From NCBI GenBank assembly GCA_049366715.1, contig JBMNCQ010000007.1, positions 9,090 through 73,089 on the forward strand: DNA of 64,000 nt. Direction: 5' to 3'. The notes under the pieces were generated by a model. That model searched no databases. It saw only the letters and a program-made list of their open reading frames with translations, and was not told the DNA's origin. Shown here one piece after another: positions 35,237-44,423 of this stretch; position 1 is the first letter of the stretch, and each line of letters begins with the position of its first letter. The stretch comes from JBMNCQ01 sp049366715 (GTDB lineage Bacteria; Bacillota; Peptococcia; Peptococcales; BICA1-8). Position numbers and translations under genes: made by a program.

Positions 35237-35309
35237 TGGGTGCTGAAAAAATTTCTCTTCATAGGGCCGGCCTGGCAGTTGGCAGGAAGGGCCGGGACAT
35301 TAGCAATAT

Positions 35310-35357
35310 TTAACATGTTAATAGTTCATTGACAAAATAATTAACTATGTTTATTAT
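35310..35357 (+). promoter_or_regulatory. promoter and palindromic operator of the marR-RND operon
   Basis: TTGACA (35329-35334), 17-bp spacer, TATTAT (35352-35357) is a near-consensus housekeeping promoter. A perfect 12-bp palindrome TTAACATGTTAA lies at 35310-35321 just upstream, and TAGTT...AACTA (35322-35347) brackets the -35 box. The MarR protein encoded next is the likely ligand of these sites. Confidence 0.7.
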
Positions 35358-35382
35358 TAAGATTATTAATAAGGAGGGGCCT

Positions 35383-35805
35383 ATGAAGGATAAGCGGAAA
35401 AAGGTTCTTGAAGTGGACCGGTTATTCCAGGCTTTTATTAAGGAAAACAAAGATGATTTTTATGAGTTGCTGCCGGCAGACATTACTCCGACCCAATTTA
35501 TCCTGCTTAGTACGATTAAAGAAACAGCAAACTGCAAGGCGGCGGATATCGCGCAAATACTTTGTTTCTCTCCGGCTGCTGTCACACATTTAGTGGACAG
35601 GCTGAATGCAAATGACTGGGTTGACAGGGTCAGAAGTGAAAAAGACAGACGTATTGTTTGGCTTAAGCCGACAAAAAAAGGTCAAGAATTACTGCGGCGG
35701 GTCCAAAAGAAAAGATATGATATGTTACTGCAGCGTTTTGCAAATGTCAATGAGGAACAACTAGAATCCTTAATCGGCATGCTTAAAGTAATGCTGAAAA
35801 AATAA
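35383..35805 (+). CDS. MarR-family transcriptional regulator
   Basis: 140 residues from ATG 35383 behind AATAAGGAGGGGCCT; an in-frame ATG at 35347 lies inside the -10 region of the promoter and is rejected. Winged-helix core T-P-T-Q-F-I-L-L-S-T-I, recognition helix F-S-P-A-A-V-T-H-L-V-D-R-L, wing V-R-S-E-K-D-R-R-I-V-W-L-K-P-T-K-K-G (the D-R-R motif is characteristic). First gene before an RND adaptor and pump, so it is probably an autorepressor released by pump substrates. Confidence 0.93.
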   Translation: MKDKRKKVLEVDRLFQAFIKENKDDFYELLPADITPTQFILLSTIKETANCKAADIAQILCFSPAAVTHLVDRLNANDWVDRVRSEKDRRIVWLKPTKKGQELLRRVQKKRYDMLLQRFANVNEEQLESLIGMLKVMLKK

Positions 35806-35926
35806 CGGTAAATTAGGGAAGTGCAGGGAAGACGAGATGCTGCCCCGGAGTAAAAAATAACCCGGAGCTATGAACGAGGAACTTTTTCAGATAACAGTTT
35901 ATTATTATGCAGAAAGGGGTTACCCA

Positions 35927-36991
35927 TTGAAAAAGTCGCGAATATTTTCAATTATGATCCTGTTATTGGTCTCCATTCTTGCTCTGTCCGGATGTGGGCA
36001 GACCGACCAGGGGGAGGAAGAAATCACAGTAAATAAAATACCGGTGGAAACGATGGAAGTTACAAAAGGTGACTTCACAAAGTACTTAGTTCTTAGCGGA
36101 GTAACCAATCCCGGCAGTGTGGTCAATGTCCTGCCGAAAATAGCCGGCGGGGAAAAGATCATTGCCATCAATGTCAAGGAAGGGGATAAAGTAACAAAAG
36201 GTCAGGTCATTGCTACCCTTGACCAAAGTACGGTATCTATTCAGCTTGATCAGGCTCAGAAAGCTTATGATGACGCCCTTAAAAATTACGAGAGAAATAA
36301 AGTGTTGGTTGAATCCGGGGCTATTCCCCAGGTAAATTTTGAACAGGTCGAATCTGCTTTGAATCAGGCCCGTAATGCTCTGGATTCTGCCCGGCTTGCT
36401 TTTAATAATACGATTATCCATGCGCCGGTGAATGGAACAGTTACTGTTTTAGCAGTCGAAGAAGGGATGCTGGCATCAGCGCAAACTTCTCTTTGTACAA
36501 TTGTAGATATCAATACGCTGGAACTCAATACCAGTGTGAATGAATTGCAAATCAACAAAATTACCTTAGGACAGGAAGTTAATGTTTCCATTCCTTCGGC
36601 AGATGCCGGGATATATGAGGGTAAAATAAGCTTTATCAGTCCGGTTATGGATGAAAGATCTAAATCTTATGCCGTTAAGGTCGCGATAGATAATCCGGAA
36701 AATGCCATTAAAGGTGGGATGTATGCCAAGGTTGAGGTGACCACCGATATCCATAAAGATGTTGTTACGGTTCCCAGGAAAGCGGTAGATATTAAAGACG
36801 GAGAAAGTAAAGTATTTGTAGTAGAAGGTGAAAAAGCCGTCTTAAAAGAAGTGGAGACAGGGTTAAACAATGGCCGGGAAATTGAGATCATTAAGGGTCT
36901 TCAGGCAGGAGAGCAGATTGTCGTGACCGGTAATGAAGATTTAGTGGACCAGGACTTAATTACCGTCGTTAATAGAGGTGAAGACCAATGA
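35927..36991 (+). CDS. RND efflux periplasmic-adaptor (MFP) lipoprotein
   Basis: 354 residues from TTG 35927, seven bases after GAAAGGGG. Lipobox L-S-G-C, Cys23. Barrel-sandwich/lipoyl half-motifs (I-N-V-K-E-G-D-K-V-T-K-G-Q-V-I-A-T-L-D near residues 77-95 and T-I-I-H-A-P-V-N-G-T-V after the hairpin), a short coiled-coil hairpin between them (L-D-Q-A-Q-K-A-Y-D-D-A), then beta-barrel and membrane-proximal domains. Assembles with the inner-membrane RND pump encoded next, with which it shares an ATGA overlap. The coiled-coil hairpin is short compared with adaptors that reach TolC. Confidence 0.93.
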   Translation: MKKSRIFSIMILLLVSILALSGCGQTDQGEEEITVNKIPVETMEVTKGDFTKYLVLSGVTNPGSVVNVLPKIAGGEKIIAINVKEGDKVTKGQVIATLDQSTVSIQLDQAQKAYDDALKNYERNKVLVESGAIPQVNFEQVESALNQARNALDSARLAFNNTIIHAPVNGTVTVLAVEEGMLASAQTSLCTIVDINTLELNTSVNELQINKITLGQEVNVSIPSADAGIYEGKISFISPVMDERSKSYAVKVAIDNPENAIKGGMYAKVEVTTDIHKDVVTVPRKAVDIKDGESKVFVVEGEKAVLKEVETGLNNGREIEIIKGLQAGEQIVVTGNEDLVDQDLITVVNRGEDQ

Positions 36992-39900
36992 GGCTCTCGG
37001 ACCTGGCAGTAAAAAGACCTGTTGCTATTTTAATGATCGTTCTGGTTGTGCTTTTATTAGGCGGAGTTTCATTAACGAGATTAGCGGTAGATTTATTTCC
37101 CGAGCTAAACCTGCCTGTTGCTGTTACTGTAATTAACTATGAGGGAGTAGGACCGGAGGAAATAGAGCAGATCATAACCAAGCCTATCGAAGGGCAGTTG
37201 AGTACGCTAACGGGGATTGACAGCATCAGTTCCAGAAGCTCCCAGGGAACCTCGCTGGTCATTACCCAGTTTAAATGGGGCACCAATATGGACCAGACTC
37301 TTATTGATTTACGGGATAAAGTTAACCAGATCAAGTCTTATCTGCCCGATGAAGTAAGCGAACCCATGATCATGAAAATAGACATCAATGCTACCCCTGT
37401 GGTAGACCTGGGTGTTACCGGGGAGCAGGACCTGGACCAGCTGAAAAAAATAGTTGAGGATAAGATCCAGCCCCGTTTAGAGAGAATACCGGGGGTGGCC
37501 TCGGTCCAGATAAGCGGCGGTAAGACCAGGGAAATCCAGGTGGAAATGGACCCCTATAAACTGCAGGCTTATGATTTGACGCTAAATGATATCACTACTG
37601 CCATTAGCTCGGAAAACCATAATATTTCCGGCGGTTATCTTGAAGAAGGAGAAAAAGATTATCTGCTCAGGATTAAGGGTGAATTCACCAGTATTCAGGA
37701 TCTGGAAGATATTATGGTCACCCTGAAAACAGGCGAGAATATGCCCTTAAAGGATTTAAGCGAGATCAGGGATACCTATCGAGAAGTGGATAGTTTTACC
37801 CTGATCAACGGTACCCCCAGTATAGCTGTCAGCATCCAGAAGCAGAGTGATGCCAACACGGTAGATGTTTCCGATCGTGTTCAGGAGACTGTCCGGGAAC
37901 TTGAAAAAGAGCTTCCGGAAAAGGTCAGCATCAAGGTGGCTTCCGACCAGGCAGAATTTATCAGACAGGCTATTAGCAGAGTCGTGCAAAACGGTCTTAT
38001 TGGTGCAGTCCTGGCGGTGGTTATCCTGTTTTTATTCCTGAGAAATATGCGCAGTACCATGATCATAGGTACAGCTATTCCCATCTCTGTCATTACAACC
38101 TTTATTTTGATGTACTTTGGAGGACTAACCCTTAACTTGATTTCTCTGGGAGGATTGGCCTTAGGGATCGGGATGATGGTGGATAATGCCATTGTTATTT
38201 TAGAGAATATCTATCGTTACCGGCAGCAGGGATACAGCCGGATTGAAGCCGCCAAACAGGGAGCGGCGGAAGTAGCGTCGGCTATTGTTGCTTCAACTTT
38301 AACAACGGTAGCGGTGTTTCTCCCTATTATCTTTGTAGAAGGTATCGCATCACAAATTTTTAAACCGATGGCTTTAACGGTATCTTTCTCCCTGATTGCT
38401 TCCCTGCTGGTAGCTTTAACATTAATCCCCATGCTCAGTTCCAAATATCTCAAGGTTGAAAAGAACGGCAACGGCAGTCCGCTGAAAAGAATAAGTAAGC
38501 TATGGCTGAAGCTTTTAGATGCCCTTGATGAAAAATACCGGGCTTTACTGGGCTGGGCCTTAAAAAAACGTAAAACGGTTATTTTTGCAACACTAATTGC
38601 TTTAATAATTAGTATTGCTCTTATCCCCCGCATAGGGATGGAGTTTATACCGGAACAAGACAGCGGTCAGTTTTCCATTAGTGTTAATCTGCCTAACAAC
38701 AGTGTCCTGGAAAGAACGGAAAAAGTATTGTCCCGGGTAGAGGCGATCGTCAGTGAAATTCCGGAGGTCGAAACAGTATTTACTTCCGTGGGCTCCGGCG
38801 GCGGATTTTCTCTGGGAGGGGGTAAAAGCACCCATCAAGGAAATATTTCCGTAGAATTAGTTCCTGTAAGCCGGCGGACCCGGGGTATTCAGGAGATTCT
38901 TGACGAGATACGGGAAAAAACCGCTGTTATTCCCGGTGCCGACATTTCCCTAAGTGCAGAAAGCATGAGCATGGGAAGTTCCCAGGCAGCCGTCTCATTG
39001 TCCATCAAAGGCTATGATCTGGATGTCCTGCAGAATTTGGCAGATCAGATAGCGGCTAAGGTAAAAGAGGTTCCGGGTACCAGGGAAGTAACGACCAGTC
39101 TGGAGGAAGGGAGTCCGGAAATCGCGATTGCTCTGGACAGGCAGAAAGCGGCTGAATACGGCATTTCAACGTACCAGGCCGCTCAGAGCTTAAGGATGGG
39201 AATCCAAGGTGCGACGGCCTCCAGATACCGTACCGGTGGTGAGGAGATTGATATCAAGGTGATCTTAAAGGAAGCAAACAGGCAGAATATCGAGGACTTA
39301 AAACGGATTATGGTCCCTACCATGCAGGGCGCTAATATTCCCCTGGAAGAAATAGCGGAAATCCGGTATGAGACAGGCCCCAGTACGATTACCAGGACAG
39401 ACCAGTCCCGGGAAGTAACGATAACCGGTGATCTCAGCGGCCGGGATTTAAACAGCGTTATGCAGGATATTACCGGGGAAATTGCTGCGATCAACATGCC
39501 GGTCGGTTATGAAGTAGAAGTAGGCGGTTCTAATCAGGATATGCTTGAATCTTTCCAGAGTCTGGGTTTGGCGTTGATACTGGCGGTAATTTTGGTGTAT
39601 ATGATTCTGGCCGCTCAGTTTGAATCTTTACTGTACCCTTTCATCATCATGTTTAGTTTGCCACCGACCTTAATCGGAATTGTGGGAGGGCTGCTGATTA
39701 CCGGCAGAACCCTGAGTGTACCGACCTTTATCGGGATAATTATGCTGGCAGGTATCGTCGTAAATAATGCCATCGTATTAGTAGATTATATCAATACCTT
39801 ACGAAAGAGGGGCCTGGAAAAATTAGAGGCTATTTTAGAGGCCGGGCCTACCCGGTTAAGACCAATCTTAATGACAACTTTAACCACGGTGCTGGCCTTA

Positions 39901-40095
39901 ATACCTCAGGCCTTAGGGATTGGTGAGGGAGCAGAAGTATCGGCCCCCATGGCGACTGCCGTAGTGGCAGGTTTAAGCTTCTCAACCTTGATTACACTGG
40001 TCTTAATTCCGGTGACCTATTATATCCTCGACGAAATAGGTGCGAAAAGGAAAAAAAGAAGCAAAAAAAGTGCTGAAGAGCTGACGGCAGAATAA
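36988..40095 (+). CDS. RND-family efflux pump (AcrB/HAE type)
   Basis: 1035 residues, the length of a complete pump: 12 membrane helices and two large extracytoplasmic loops. Starts with the typical L-A-V-K-R-P-V-A-I-L-M-I. In helix 4 the motif reads G-M-M-V-D-N-A-I-V-I-L-E-N, with Asn in place of the second Asp of the AcrB pair, and in helix 10 G-I-V-V-N-N-A-I-V-L-V-D, with Asn in place of the AcrB Lys; so the proton relay must rely on the single Asp. Both changes occur in many bacterial homologues. Exported substrate unknown; drugs, lipids or bile-salt-like compounds are typical. No outer-membrane factor gene is nearby. Confidence 0.95.
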   Translation: MRLSDLAVKRPVAILMIVLVVLLLGGVSLTRLAVDLFPELNLPVAVTVINYEGVGPEEIEQIITKPIEGQLSTLTGIDSISSRSSQGTSLVITQFKWGTNMDQTLIDLRDKVNQIKSYLPDEVSEPMIMKIDINATPVVDLGVTGEQDLDQLKKIVEDKIQPRLERIPGVASVQISGGKTREIQVEMDPYKLQAYDLTLNDITTAISSENHNISGGYLEEGEKDYLLRIKGEFTSIQDLEDIMVTLKTGENMPLKDLSEIRDTYREVDSFTLINGTPSIAVSIQKQSDANTVDVSDRVQETVRELEKELPEKVSIKVASDQAEFIRQAISRVVQNGLIGAVLAVVILFLFLRNMRSTMIIGTAIPISVITTFILMYFGGLTLNLISLGGLALGIGMMVDNAIVILENIYRYRQQGYSRIEAAKQGAAEVASAIVASTLTTVAVFLPIIFVEGIASQIFKPMALTVSFSLIASLLVALTLIPMLSSKYLKVEKNGNGSPLKRISKLWLKLLDALDEKYRALLGWALKKRKTVIFATLIALIISIALIPRIGMEFIPEQDSGQFSISVNLPNNSVLERTEKVLSRVEAIVSEIPEVETVFTSVGSGGGFSLGGGKSTHQGNISVELVPVSRRTRGIQEILDEIREKTAVIPGADISLSAESMSMGSSQAAVSLSIKGYDLDVLQNLADQIAAKVKEVPGTREVTTSLEEGSPEIAIALDRQKAAEYGISTYQAAQSLRMGIQGATASRYRTGGEEIDIKVILKEANRQNIEDLKRIMVPTMQGANIPLEEIAEIRYETGPSTITRTDQSREVTITGDLSGRDLNSVMQDITGEIAAINMPVGYEVEVGGSNQDMLESFQSLGLALILAVILVYMILAAQFESLLYPFIIMFSLPPTLIGIVGGLLITGRTLSVPTFIGIIMLAGIVVNNAIVLVDYINTLRKRGLEKLEAILEAGPTRLRPILMTTLTTVLALIPQALGIGEGAEVSAPMATAVVAGLSFSTLITLVLIPVTYYILDEIGAKRKKRSKKSAEELTAE

Positions 40096-40107
40096 AAATA
40101 ACGGGAA

Positions 40108-40147
40108 AGCAAAAAGGTTTAGGGTATAGTCCCTAAACCTTTTTGCT
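40108..40147 (+). terminator. terminator after the RND operon
   Basis: Long stem GCAAAAAGGTTTAGGG / CCCTAAACCTTTTTGC with a TATAGT loop and the T-rich 3' arm followed by TTAGG. Perfect 16-bp pairing. Confidence 0.9.
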
Positions 40148-40321
40148 TAGGGTTAAAATGAATGACGGCGGCTGTAGTTTATAGAATAAAATATGCAACT
40201 GTCCCGGGGAAGAGTGGATTTTTATTCGTAAGGAGGATAATTGCTTTTTTACTGTATAAATACGGCGATAAGGTTAAAACATATATCGTATAAACATCTT
40301 TATTAAAGGAGTTAGGTTATT

Positions 40322-41191
40322 ATGCCGGCTAAACCTAAAGAGAAAGTAATTCAACCGCCCCAGCATCAGGAGCGCCAGCCGGGACTGGAAACTTTAATGA
40401 ATCCCCGGCCCCGGTCGGAAGACCCTGACTATCTGGGCAGCGGCAAACTGCACAATAAAGCTGCTTTAATCACCGGCGGGGACAGCGGTATTGGCAAAGC
40501 TGTCGCGATTTATTTTGCCAAAGAAGGTGCCGATGTTGCCGTTATCTTTTTAAACGAAAGTCAGGATGCCCTGGAAACCAAAAAACAGGTGGAAGAGGAA
40601 GGCCGCAGGTGTCTTTTAATCTCCGGTGATGTCGGCGCTGAAGAGTTCTGCAAAGAGGCTGTGGAGGAGACCGTAACACAATTGGGGAAATTGGACATTG
40701 TCGTGAACAATGCTGCCGAGCAGCATGTTCAGAAGAATTTTGCGGATATTACCGCCCAGCAAATGGAAAGGACCTTTAAAACCAATATTTTTGCCTGCTT
40801 TTATTTGACGAAAGCAGCCTTACCACATTTACATCAAGGCAGCGCGATTATTAATACGGCTTCTGTCACGGCCTATAAAGGCAACCCTTTATTAATCGAC
40901 TACTCTGCCACCAAAGGGGCCGTAGTCGCTTTTACCAGGTCGTTAGCCCTTTCCTTAGCCGCAAAGGGGATCCGGGTTAATGCCGTTGCTCCGGGACCGA
41001 TCTGGACCCCGTTGATTCCTGCCAGTTTTTCGGCGGAACAGGTAGCTGTTTTTGGCTCCGCGACACCCATGCAGCGGCCCGGACAGCCGGAAGAAATCGC
41101 TCCATGTTATGTCTTTCTGGCCTCTGACGACGGATCATATATGACGGGACAGGTACTCCATCCCAACGGCGGAGAGATCGTTAACGGGTAG
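40322..41191 (+). CDS. short-chain dehydrogenase/reductase (YghA/YhdF-like)
   Basis: 289 residues, ATG after AAAGGAGTTAGG. N-terminal extension rich in P/Q (Q-P-P-Q-H-Q-E-R-Q-P-G), found in the general-stress SDR group, then the cofactor loop G-G-D-S-G-I-G-K near residues 51-58, N-N-A-A, and catalytic S181, Y194 and K198 (Y-S-A-T-K). C-terminal G-Q-V-L-H-P-N-G-G. NAD(P)-dependent oxidoreductase of unknown substrate; relatives are called glucose-1-dehydrogenase-like or stress proteins. Stands alone with its own leader. Confidence 0.92.
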   Translation: MPAKPKEKVIQPPQHQERQPGLETLMNPRPRSEDPDYLGSGKLHNKAALITGGDSGIGKAVAIYFAKEGADVAVIFLNESQDALETKKQVEEEGRRCLLISGDVGAEEFCKEAVEETVTQLGKLDIVVNNAAEQHVQKNFADITAQQMERTFKTNIFACFYLTKAALPHLHQGSAIINTASVTAYKGNPLLIDYSATKGAVVAFTRSLALSLAAKGIRVNAVAPGPIWTPLIPASFSAEQVAVFGSATPMQRPGQPEEIAPCYVFLASDDGSYMTGQVLHPNGGEIVNG

Positions 41192-41423
41192 GGGTGAGGG
41201 AACACCGCAGGTTATTTGTTTTTGATTTCCGGCAAAATTTGCGGTAATTTTGTTAAAGTACCTTTGTTAACCATGTTATAATAACTGAAGCATAACAAAT
41301 TTACTGCTTAGCTGCCGGAAGCGCAAAAAGACCGGGAACATGCAGACTATTATGAAACAATAAAGAAAAGGCCGGTCCCCGGATCGATTAAGAGGGGAGC
41401 TTGGGGGAGATAGAATTGCTCTA

Positions 41424-41460
41424 AAGGCAGACACGGGGGCAGGAATCTGCCCCCGTGCCT
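41424..41460. terminator. strong hairpin between convergent genes
   Basis: CACGGGGGCAG / CTGCCCCCGTG, perfect 11-bp stem with a 4-base loop, extended by AGGCA/TGCCT. It sits 8 bp past the stop of the - strand gene at 41468 and could serve both directions, though no long T tract is present. Confidence 0.7.
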
Positions 41461-41467
41461 CAGCCGG

Positions 41468-42058
41468 CTATTCCGGACAGGGAAACTGAAAATTAAGTTC
41501 TGCCAGTAAAAAGTTTAGTAAATCCTCGGTGGCAAAAGAATTATTGACAAAAACCAAGCCGGGATTTCCTTCTAATCTGTTGATAAAAAATAGGATAAAG
41601 TAATTCAGCGGCGAAATATTTAACGTATAAGTAAAAGGTGTAAGAATGGCATTTCCATTGGAAATTACCAGGGATAAAGCAGGCAGAAAATCTACCTTGA
41701 GTTCCGGTGGATTTTGTAATGACTCATGGATAAAAGTATTGACGGTTTGGTCCGAGTGAATGGTACAATCCTTGTCATAAGGAATTTCATTAAGCTGGAC
41801 TTGATTTATAAATAATCCTACAATATACGTAGGTAAGCTGATCTGAAGATTGGTTATTAAAGAAGCAGCACCGGCAGCGGAATCAGCGCCGTTTTCAGCA
41901 GAAGAATTAGCTGAAGTTGTGTTGATAAAATAAAATAATCTATTTTCATTCCGGAAAATAACCTTACCGTCTTTAATAATCGGGTTGGCATTATTTAAAA
42001 AAGCACTACATGGAGGGAGTTCGCCGCCTTCATACAGATTGCAATTAGGAAATTCCAT
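41468..42058 (-). CDS. hypothetical protein
   Basis: 196 residues from ATG 42058, nine bases after GAGGTG. No signal peptide or membrane helix. Four Cys: C-N in the N-terminal F-P-N-C-N-L, P-P-C-S, D-C-T, and the C-terminal F-P-C-P-E. A low-complexity Asn/Ser/Ala segment (about residues 49-65) splits a hydrophilic start from a hydrophobic beta-rich half with two repeated N-x-F-I/L-x-F-F-I-N-R-L-like stretches. I do not recognise the family. A spore-coat or surface role would fit the composition but nothing shows it. A GTG at 42070 is an alternative start. Confidence 0.55.
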   Translation of the reverse strand: MEFPNCNLYEGGELPPCSAFLNNANPIIKDGKVIFRNENRLFYFINTTSANSSAENGADSAAGAASLITNLQISLPTYIVGLFINQVQLNEIPYDKDCTIHSDQTVNTFIHESLQNPPELKVDFLPALSLVISNGNAILTPFTYTLNISPLNYFILFFINRLEGNPGLVFVNNSFATEDLLNFLLAELNFQFPCPE

Positions 42059-42360
42059 CAGTTGATTCACCTCGGTTTAAAAGTATTACTAATTTACAAT
42101 ATGCTATTGAGCAGGACGACGTTCATCATTGCTTGTAATATTTTACCAGATAAAATCCCGGACATAATATTACCCGTGATTATCAAAAACAGGCTGCCAA
42201 AATTATTTTTAAACCTCGCTGAAAGAGGCTGAATTTAATTAAGATTCTTGCGTAAATCACAGAATAATAAGCGGCAGGGTTTAAGACCTGCAACCTGACA
42301 GATATCTGTGAATTGTAATCATTGCCAGAGGGCAGCGGACATTTTTGGAAATATTAGGAG
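42059..42360. other. 302-bp spacer between divergent genes
   Basis: No gene. GCAGG-TTTAAGA-CCTGC (42272-42289) is a small hairpin and ACAGATATCTGT (42298-42309) a perfect 12-bp palindrome; either could be an operator. An internal TAATATTACCCGTGATTATCA stretch gives no clear promoter. Confidence 0.4.
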
Positions 42361-42813
42361 GTGGGTTCCCTGGAAGCAGCTGATTTTATCCGGGAAAGAG
42401 TACATGACTATTATTGGAATGAAGATTTGAATTGTGCTACGACCATGCTAAAGGTATTGGCGGAAATTTTTGCCGTCAGGCTGGAACCGCAGGTTTTAGC
42501 TTCGGCAACCGGTATGCATGGTGCAGGTAAATTCGGGGCACAATGCGGGCTGGTTGAAGGAGCCTTAATGTTTCTGGGCATATGGGCCGCTTCCCGAGAG
42601 CTCCCCGGGGAAGAAGCAGTGGTCTTATGTTATCATTATGCCCATGAATTTCAAGGTAAATTTCACAGTTTGGTCTGTAAAGAATTACGTCCCCGGGGTT
42701 TCCAAGAAGATGATCCTCCTCATTTATGTGAAGAACTGACGAAAAATGCAGTGTACTTTACCGCCAATTATATTCGGAATCAAGCTAAGATTCCGGCGGA
42801 TTTTAAAGATTAA
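42361..42813 (+). CDS. C_GCAxxG_C_C family redox protein
   Basis: 150 residues. Matches the family named after its cysteine pattern: N-C-A near residue 24, the G-M-H-G-A-G-K-F-G-A-Q-C-G segment (about 51-63), and later Cys in L-V-C-K-E-L and H-L-C-E. Members are small cytosolic proteins of anaerobes, presumed redox-active, with no proven role. GTG 42361 sits directly on AGGAG, so a CTG at 42370 with AGGAGGTGG at normal distance is a possible true start. Followed at 28 bp by the YdcF gene. Confidence 0.75.
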   Translation: MGSLEAADFIRERVHDYYWNEDLNCATTMLKVLAEIFAVRLEPQVLASATGMHGAGKFGAQCGLVEGALMFLGIWAASRELPGEEAVVLCYHYAHEFQGKFHSLVCKELRPRGFQEDDPPHLCEELTKNAVYFTANYIRNQAKIPADFKD

Positions 42814-42841
42814 TTTTAAGGGGATTTTGTGGTGTTAAAAA

Positions 42842-43468
42842 GTGAAGAAAATTAAGCAGTGCTATCAGGGGATGGGGAAATTTGTTTTAGGGTTATTTTT
42901 GGCATGGTTTATTTCTTTTGTAGGTATTGAAGCTTTAATCGTACAGGCCGCCCATTCCCAGGAAAATGAGCAGGCTGAATATGTAATTGTTCTGGGGGCA
43001 GGACTGAGGGGACAACAATTATCCCTAACGCTTTATTATAGACTTAATAAGGCGATTGAATATCTGAACAATAATCCTGCAGCCGAAGTAATTGTATCAG
43101 GCGGGCAAGGAGCGGGAGAAGATATTGCCGAAGCAGTGGCTATGAAGGATTATTTAATGACAAATGGAATTCAAGAAAAGAGGATTTTCACAGAAAGTGA
43201 CTCAACCAATACCTTTGAAAATCTTCTTTACTCCAAAAGAATATTAACGCAGGAAAAGGGTTTAAGTAATGGAATCAGGGTAATGATTATCACCAGTGAT
43301 TTTCATATGCTGAGGGCTAAGCTGCTGGCCTCAAGGCTTGGCTTGATCCCGTATGGGGCCCCCTCCCCAAGCGTTGATTACCTAAAGCCTTATTATTATT
43401 TCCGGGAATATTTTGCAGTACTTAAATCTTTATTATTAGATTTTGAGCGTAATGTTTCATGGTGCTGA
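42842..43468 (+). CDS. YdcF/SanA-family (DUF218) membrane protein
   Basis: 208 residues from GTG 42842. One N-terminal membrane helix (residues about 13-33), then the DUF218 core: Y-V-I-V-L-G-A-G-L-R-G, L-Y-Y-R-L-N-K-A-I-E-Y, V-I-V-S-G-G-Q-G, the E-S-D-S-T-N-T-F-E-N segment and I-I-T-S-D-F-H-M-L-R-A. The family acts in envelope maintenance (SanA, ElyC) but its biochemistry is unclear. The domain faces outside. Confidence 0.88.
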   Translation: MKKIKQCYQGMGKFVLGLFLAWFISFVGIEALIVQAAHSQENEQAEYVIVLGAGLRGQQLSLTLYYRLNKAIEYLNNNPAAEVIVSGGQGAGEDIAEAVAMKDYLMTNGIQEKRIFTESDSTNTFENLLYSKRILTQEKGLSNGIRVMIITSDFHMLRAKLLASRLGLIPYGAPSPSVDYLKPYYYFREYFAVLKSLLLDFERNVSWC

Positions 43469-43566
43469 GAAAAGCTGCGGGAGGATGCTGTTTAGTGAAA
43501 TAGCAAGAGTGTGATAATATGGTGGTAGTATTAGATCCCGACCGGAGGACAGACGGAGGAATCAAA

Positions 43567-43944
43567 ATGGCGATCAGTGAAGAATTTAAAGATTATGTTG
43601 TTGATCAGTTGGGACAGCTTGGTTATCTCAATGTACGGAAGATGTTTGGCGGGGCAGGTATTTACCATGAGGGGCTGATTTTTGGTCTGATTGCAGATGA
43701 TGTTCTCTATTTTAAAGTAGATGAAAGTAACAGAGGTGACTACACGGGAGCCGGAATGGAACCCTTCCGGCCTTTTGCCGGTAAGCCTATGAGCATGTCT
43801 TATTATGAAGTTCCCGGAGAAGTTTTGGAGGATTCCCGGCAATTATTTGCGTGGGCGTGCAAAGCTTGTCTGGTTTCCCAAAAAGCTTCGGCAGCCGGCA
43901 AGAAGAGGAAAAAAGGACATGGGATTAAACCGGGATATTTTTAG
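43567..43944 (+). CDS. TfoX N-terminal-domain protein
   Basis: 125 residues from ATG 43567, six bases after GGAGGA; upstream in-frame starts at 43519 have no ribosome site. The pattern V-R-K-M-F-G-G-A-G-I-Y, F-G-L-I-A-D-D-V-L-Y-F-K-V-D, and F-x-P-F-A-G-K-P-M-S-M-S-Y-Y-E-V-P is that of the TfoX N-terminal domain. The lysine-rich tail (K-K-R-K-K-G-H-G) suggests nucleic acid contact. In this group it stands alone and is not proof of competence regulation. Confidence 0.88.
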   Translation: MAISEEFKDYVVDQLGQLGYLNVRKMFGGAGIYHEGLIFGLIADDVLYFKVDESNRGDYTGAGMEPFRPFAGKPMSMSYYEVPGEVLEDSRQLFAWACKACLVSQKASAAGKKRKKGHGIKPGYF

Positions 43945-43961
43945 ACAGGAGGTTATTGATT

Positions 43962-44342
43962 ATGGAAATGAAACAAATAATTGAAAAATATTTAGCAGGG
44001 CTGCAGGCAGGAAATTATGAGGAAATTATTAAGCTGTTTTCTGCCGAAGCGCAGGTTCATTCGCCCTTATACGGAAAAGTAAAGGCCGGCAAATTTTATA
44101 CTGATTTGTTTAATGATACTTCCAAATCAACGATCACTCTGCGCAATATCTTGCTTAATCAGGATAATCCCTCAGTGGGGGCCGGCCATTTCCGCTATGA
44201 CTGGATAATGAAAGACGGGACGCCCACATCCTTTGAATGCGTAGATATCTTTAATATTGATCAGTCCGGTAAAATCGAAAAATTAACAATAATCTATGAT
44301 ACTGCGTCAACGACCCGGCAGGCATTTGCAAATCTAAAATAA
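43962..44342 (+). CDS. SnoaL/NTF2-like protein
   Basis: 126 residues from ATG 43962, seven bases after AGGAGGTT. A cone-shaped NTF2-like fold is suggested by I-I-E-K-Y-L-A-G-L-Q-A-G-N-Y-E-E-I-I-K-L-F, A-Q-V-H-S-P-L-Y-G, and E-C-V-D-I-F-N-I-D-Q-S-G-K-I-E-K-L. Such proteins are isomerase-like or ligand-binding; no catalytic residues can be assigned. It starts 17 bp after the TfoX-type gene and is probably co-transcribed. Confidence 0.75.
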   Translation: MEMKQIIEKYLAGLQAGNYEEIIKLFSAEAQVHSPLYGKVKAGKFYTDLFNDTSKSTITLRNILLNQDNPSVGAGHFRYDWIMKDGTPTSFECVDIFNIDQSGKIEKLTIIYDTASTTRQAFANLK

Positions 44343-44423
44343 TTTTTCTGCCGGGTAGCAATAACTATATAAGAAATAGTTTATGGATGCAGGAACTGGC
44401 GGGAAATAAGGAGAGAAACATGT

